64,000 nt of DNA. Origin: Solen grandis (lineage: Eukaryota > Mollusca > Bivalvia > Adapedonta > Solenidae). The number at the start of each line of letters is the position of its first letter. Position 1 is the first letter of the stretch. Below, piece by piece: positions 60,292 to 64,000 of this stretch. The DNA lies in the NCBI GenBank assembly GCA_021229015.1, contig CM037777.1, positions 62,170,369-62,234,368 on the forward strand, in the 5' to 3' direction. A model generated the notes under the pieces. The model did no database searches. It was not told where the DNA came from and saw only the letters and a program-made list of their open reading frames with translations. The position numbers and the translations under genes were made by a program.

Positions 60292-60533
60292 GAAAGGAAA
60301 TGGTCCAATGAACTGGATGGATGATAGACTGTAATATTATACAAGTATCAAGGTCATGATATATATCATGTTACTTCAATGTTGAATAAAAAACTTTATT
60401 TTCTGTTCTCTATATATTTGGCTAGTACATGTATTCAGCTTTTTTCAAAATGTCACTGAGATTTTTGCCATATGAATAGGACATTATTTAAAATTTCAGT
60501 GATATATTTTTCTATTCCCTCTGGTCTAAATAG

Positions 60534-60606
60534 GAATCACATCAAGTGGTGTCCTGCCATGTCATGCCTTGTTCTTACATTACATGAAGACAAGGCGGGA
60601 TTCGGG
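60534..60606 (+). CDS. FRMPD: FRMPD-family exon, FERM F1 lobe second part
   Basis: A 73-base exon, 1 + 24 codons, after a strong pyrimidine tract (TTTTTCTATTCCCTCTGG..) and a TAG acceptor. The first G completes TTG (Leu) begun at 55858-55859. The rest reads NHIKWCPAMSCLVLTLHEDK then AGFG, ending in phase 0 before GTAATT. It continues the F1 ubiquitin-like fold: after the helix ending KL, FRMPD proteins have an I-K segment, then a strand of alternating hydrophobic residues, then a charged loop with Ala-Gly. The phase match with the upstream exon and the family-like order are the main support; the donor is only fair. The end of F1 should follow downstream and was not found before 64000. Confidence 0.65.
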
Positions 60607-60724
60607 GTAATTACCACCTTAAGTGATAGCTTTAATGATGGCACCAAATATTCTCCTGTCCTTAGACTGTTTATAGGCAACAGACAAGGCATTGGGAAAC
60701 AAAATGAAAGATACATACATAAAT

Positions 60725-61010
60725 TAAGAGTAAGGTCCCAGTGGACAAAAGGTTAGAGCATTTGCCCAGTGTAACTTGGAGGTTGTAGATTTAATTCCAT
60801 TCCATGGTCATTGAAAATGGTACTGTACATTGTATATCTTGCATGGTGCTTAGCAGGGAGTAACAGAACTGGTTGGCTAAGTGTAAAGATAACAATTTCA
60901 TACCATAATAGTATGTCTATTGTGAAATATCATAGTGTAGCAGCAATATATCTGTCTCAAGTAGTCTGTGAATGACTGAAAAACTGTCTGTTAAGGATAA
61001 CAAACAGACA
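60725..61010 (+). mobile_element. Diverged tRNA-derived SINE, common family
   Basis: GGTCCCAGTGGACAAAAGG and GAGGTTGTAGATTTAATTCC as head; GGTGCTTAGCAGGGAG, CAGCAATATATCTGTCTC and GAATGACTGAAAAACTGTCT as body and tail. Confidence 0.65.
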
Positions 61011-61189
61011 CTCTTTGTGTAAATATCTGAAATTGTAGCTATTTCTAAGAGGTTTTATTTGTGAAGTTTAGTTATAAAGTTAAGTGTTTGAATCAGGTCT
61101 TTAATAGTCAACTTAGGAGAGGCTGTAATAAAACAGATTTGCATCTTGTTAATGGTTGTATCAAATAAGTTCTGTGTAGTCAGATATAT

Positions 61190-61505
61190 GTCACCATCCC
61201 CAGTGGCCAAGTGGTTAAAGCGACCACCTCGGAACAGGAGTTTGTGGGTTCAATCCCTGGCCACAATATACCAAAGTCATAAAAAATGGTTCTGGTATAG
61301 CTCCCTTGCTTGGCGCTCAGCATATAAGGGTAGTTCCAGGACTCGGTGTCAGGAAAATGTGACTGGATGTGGTATCATGCCACATATCTACAGCGTGATA
61401 CTGTGATACTGATAGTGTGGCAGCACTATGTCTGTCTCAAGTACGCATAGTCTCCAAATGACTGAAATACTGTCAAAGGGATGGTAAACCCACCAAACAA
61501 ACAAG
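61190..61505 (+). mobile_element. Full-length tRNA-derived SINE, common family
   Basis: The most complete forward copy. tRNA-like head: CAGTGGCCAAGTGGTTAAAG (A box) and TGTGGGTTCAATCCCTGGCC (B box). Body: CTCCCTTGCTTGGCGCTCAG, GTGACTGGATGTGGTATCAT, CATAGTCTCCAAATGACTGA. Tail: AAACAAACAAGCAAA. The head resembles a Ser/Leu tRNA but has lost cloverleaf pairing, so it is not a working tRNA gene. Confidence 0.88.
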
Positions 61506-62796
61506 CAAATAGATTTATGCCATATTTTCTCTGGGGGAACACTTTAATTCCAGTCTTTTATTTCAGTATATTTGTAATGTTTTCCTGTTAGTTTCTGTAA
61601 TTACGTCAAATATCTCTCTCGGAAACAATTTAGCCATACGTGACCATGTGATACTGTCCAGACAATGGAGATTAGCATGTTAAAAGATGCTTAGAGTTCC
61701 AGACAAGTATATCAAAGATCTTAAATGGATGGGTTTCTAGTATATCGAGCTGGATCGTTGTTTGCTGGGCGGATGGTCAGAAGATCTACAGGCTTGTTCA
61801 GACAAGATATTACATGGTCACTGAATCTGATAAATGGCCGGGCCTTGAGGGATGTGTAATAAAACATGCAGAAAAAAACAGACGAGATTTGTGCTATGTA
61901 TCATAGAAGTGATTGGATTTTGAAATGTCCTATGATATGACAGTCATTATTCACTTCTTCCCAAAACGCTGAGGAAAATACTTAAGATTATGAATCATGT
62001 TTAGAGAAAGCTTTAGTTTCCTTTCTTAGGCCACACCTTTCTTAATTTCTGGTTTAATATTTTTTTTTTTTTTTTTTTTTTTTAAATCAATGGTTGGTAA
62101 ATAGAACAATAAAATCTATACCATTTTTGAATGATTAACCAATGATTGTGCCATATTTGTTTTTGAAAATGCTCCAAGTTAATTTGATTTTGCTGTTCAT
62201 GCTGTTGTCATTTTTGTTCCAAATAAAAACGTGTGTGTAATTTTTAATTCATTTTTTTTTACCTTTTTTTGGCAATTTTTTCCCACACTGTGCAGGCTGG
62301 CCTGGCTTTTACTGTTGGCTGACCAACTACAAGTTTTCATTTTGTTATCCCTAAAATTGATAATGGACAGTTCCAAAAAAGGTGCCGGCTAAGTCCATTT
62401 GAGAAATTCAGCAGGTTAAGGGTTAAGATTCTTAAAGTTGGAAGTCCTCAGCCCTGTGTTCTTGAAAATAAAAATGGTAGTTAAGTATCTTTTCCATAGT
62501 TAGACTCAAACTTATAATGCCCATTAGTTTCAATAGGGATTTCAGTATGATGCTGAACTTTGTGCCTGGGATTGTACTTTAGTATTTTGGAGTAACGGGG
62601 CCTGGACAAAGATTTTTCAAGAATTTAAAAGTCCTCCCATTTTTGCACATAGAGATATTTTTTTGTGAGTAAAACACACAAGTCTTTTTTCCCAGGACTC
62701 AGAATTTAGTGAGAACTCTGCCCATATGAACCATTATTAAGTTTTTTTTTCTATTAAAAAACCATTGTCATATATTTTAGATTCATTTTAGTTTTT

Positions 62797-63279
62797 AGCT
62801 CACCTGAGCAAAGCTCAGGGTGAGCTATTGTGATCCCGTGAGTGTCCGTTGTCCGTCGTGCGGCGTCAACAATTTTTAGTGTTTACACTCTATCACCTTT
62901 ATTTCTTAAGCAATCATCTTCAAACTTTAAGACAATGTCTATGACCATAATGTGTCAATTGAGTTTGATTATGGCTGAGATCTGTTGCTTAGGTCAGGAG
63001 TTATGCCCCTTTAAATATAAAAAAAATGCCAGATTTCACTTTGATTACACTCTAGCATCTTCATTTTTTTAGCAATCTTTTCAAAACTTTAAGACAATGT
63101 TTATGCCCATAATCTCGCAATCGGGTTCAATTATAACTTATATTGACTAGTTAATTTAGGAGTTATGCCCTTTTCACCATAAAAAAGCTAGATTTCACTT
63201 TTACACTCTAGCATCTTTATTTCTTAAGCAATCATCTTTCTCAGGTGAGCGATCAAAGGGCCATCTTGGCCCTCTTGTT
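62797..63279 (+). mobile_element. HINE-like element A2, short and unfilled
   Basis: 5' AGCTCACCTGAGCAAAGCTC.., GTCCGTTGTCCGTCGTGCGG, AACAATTTTTAGTGTTTACA, two to three units, then TCAGGTGAGCGATCAAAG, hairpin AGGGCCA-TCT-TGGCCCT and CTTGTT. It lacks the element B insertion found in the copy at 27000 and so gives the empty site. Confidence 0.88.
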
Positions 63280-64000
63280 ACCATGATTGTTATACTTATA
63301 TATGTTTTAAGCATGCCATTTAACTGCTGCTTGACTTTACTTAAACAGGTTTATAAATTGGGTTAATTGATTGTTTGAATTTTATATGTCAAGCTTGCTT
63401 AATTTTATTCCAATTTTTCATATTTTTTAATTTTTCATCAACATTTTTCTCCTTAAAAGAGTCTTTAAATGAATATCATAGATTATCTGTTGATTTTACG
63501 GTAAAGATGTAATTCATATTAAATCTTATTAATAATTTATCTCTTTAAGTTTTGTTCTTCAATATTGTTTTCTTCAACCTTTTGACCACAATTACTCTAT
63601 TTCTTTACCACAAGAGAGCTATCAAGGAAGTAACAAATTACATATGCAACAAGTAATAAACCAGATCAGCTTGCAAGTGACTTGCTGGTTGATCAGGTTT
63701 TATACAGTTTGCTACTCCTTGTTACTATGGATATGGGAGACAACTCTGTACAAAGGGGTGATAACTGTACAATGAGGAGATAACTCTGTACAAATTCCCG
63801 ATAATAGTTTTCAGTCAGATCTGGTGCCATTTAACATTACTCTAGACTGTCTCAAAATAAATATTCATAACTGCATAAAACCAATAAAAATCTATAAATG
63901 CCCTCGACAAACAAATATACATGAACCTTGCTTTCAACAGTTTTTAAAAACCTTTTTTTTGCTTTAAACTACCTCTTGAAATCATGATGTCAAATGACGA

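Larger units (their letters stand above)
55860..60533 (+). other. Putative FRMPD intron (4.7 kb)
   Basis: Lies between the two F1 exons. Contains two AATAAA hexamers (56328-56333, 56342-56347) that I do not take as a gene end, a SINE tail (56435-56490), a trinucleotide repeat (56934-57002), a SINE (57495-57620) and MITEs (58850-59062, 59330-59410 fragment, 60079-60291). Confidence 0.6.
60607..64000 (+). other. Putative FRMPD intron continuing past the window
   Basis: Holds SINEs at 60725-61010 and 61190-61505, a T-run near 62060-62083, element A2 at 62797-63279 and a small foldback (GATCAGCTTGCAAGT..ACTTGCTGGTTGATC) at about 63663-63695. The end of F1 expected next was not found. Confidence 0.5.

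Noticed and set aside
61195..61265. Candidate tRNA gene with good A and B boxes
   Set aside because: It is the head of a SINE followed by the conserved SINE body; cloverleaf stems do not pair well.

Overview
This window is AT-rich, intron-rich, repeat-dense animal DNA. The repeats point to a bivalve mollusc: tRNA-derived SINEs with a conserved body and a tail like ACTGAAATACTGTCGG followed by (AAAC)n, TTAA-flanked foldback MITEs, and tandem-repeat-cored elements ending in CTCTTGTT. The species cannot be read from the sequence. There are no bacterial-style operons; almost every open frame is a short chance ORF or a translated repeat.

The only gene I can support is one FERM and PDZ domain protein of the FRMPD1/3/4 family, seen as scattered exons with splice sites and matching phases. 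A run of exactly 100 N (25056-25155) joins two contigs. Left of it the exons are on the minus strand and encode FERM F2 and the start of F3 (22957-23090, 9802-10021, 8445-8522, perhaps 948-995). Right of it they are on the plus strand and encode the earlier parts: the end of the PDZ domain (31487-31538), FERM F1 (55750-55859, 60534-60606), and perhaps the end of the WW segment (25168-25234). The two halves are complementary and do not overlap in content. The simplest reading is one gene whose 5' contig was placed in the wrong orientation at the gap. The central PDZ exon(s) and the exon(s) between F1 and F2 were not found; the latter would lie beyond 64000 if the right contig is flipped.

Layout. 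1-25055: minus-strand introns with MITEs, SINEs, an 89-bp array inside a MITE (15818-16594) and a reverse-oriented element with seven 169-bp units (17746-19191). 25056-25155: gap. 25156-64000: plus-strand introns dominated by nested Helentron/HINE-like elements (27000-29231, 33375-34283, 35818-38163, 38677-39984, 62797-63279), TTAA MITEs (51417-51658, 55435-55674, 58850-59062, 60079-60291), a larger TTAA element in two copies (46558-47037, 51371-52074) and many SINEs.

The mobile DNA records its own history. Element B sits inside element A, and element C sits inside another B; both junctions are precise and lack target-site duplication. A TTAA MITE sits inside one copy of a larger element whose other copy retains the empty TTAA. 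One tandem element carries a fragment resembling a LINE endonuclease.
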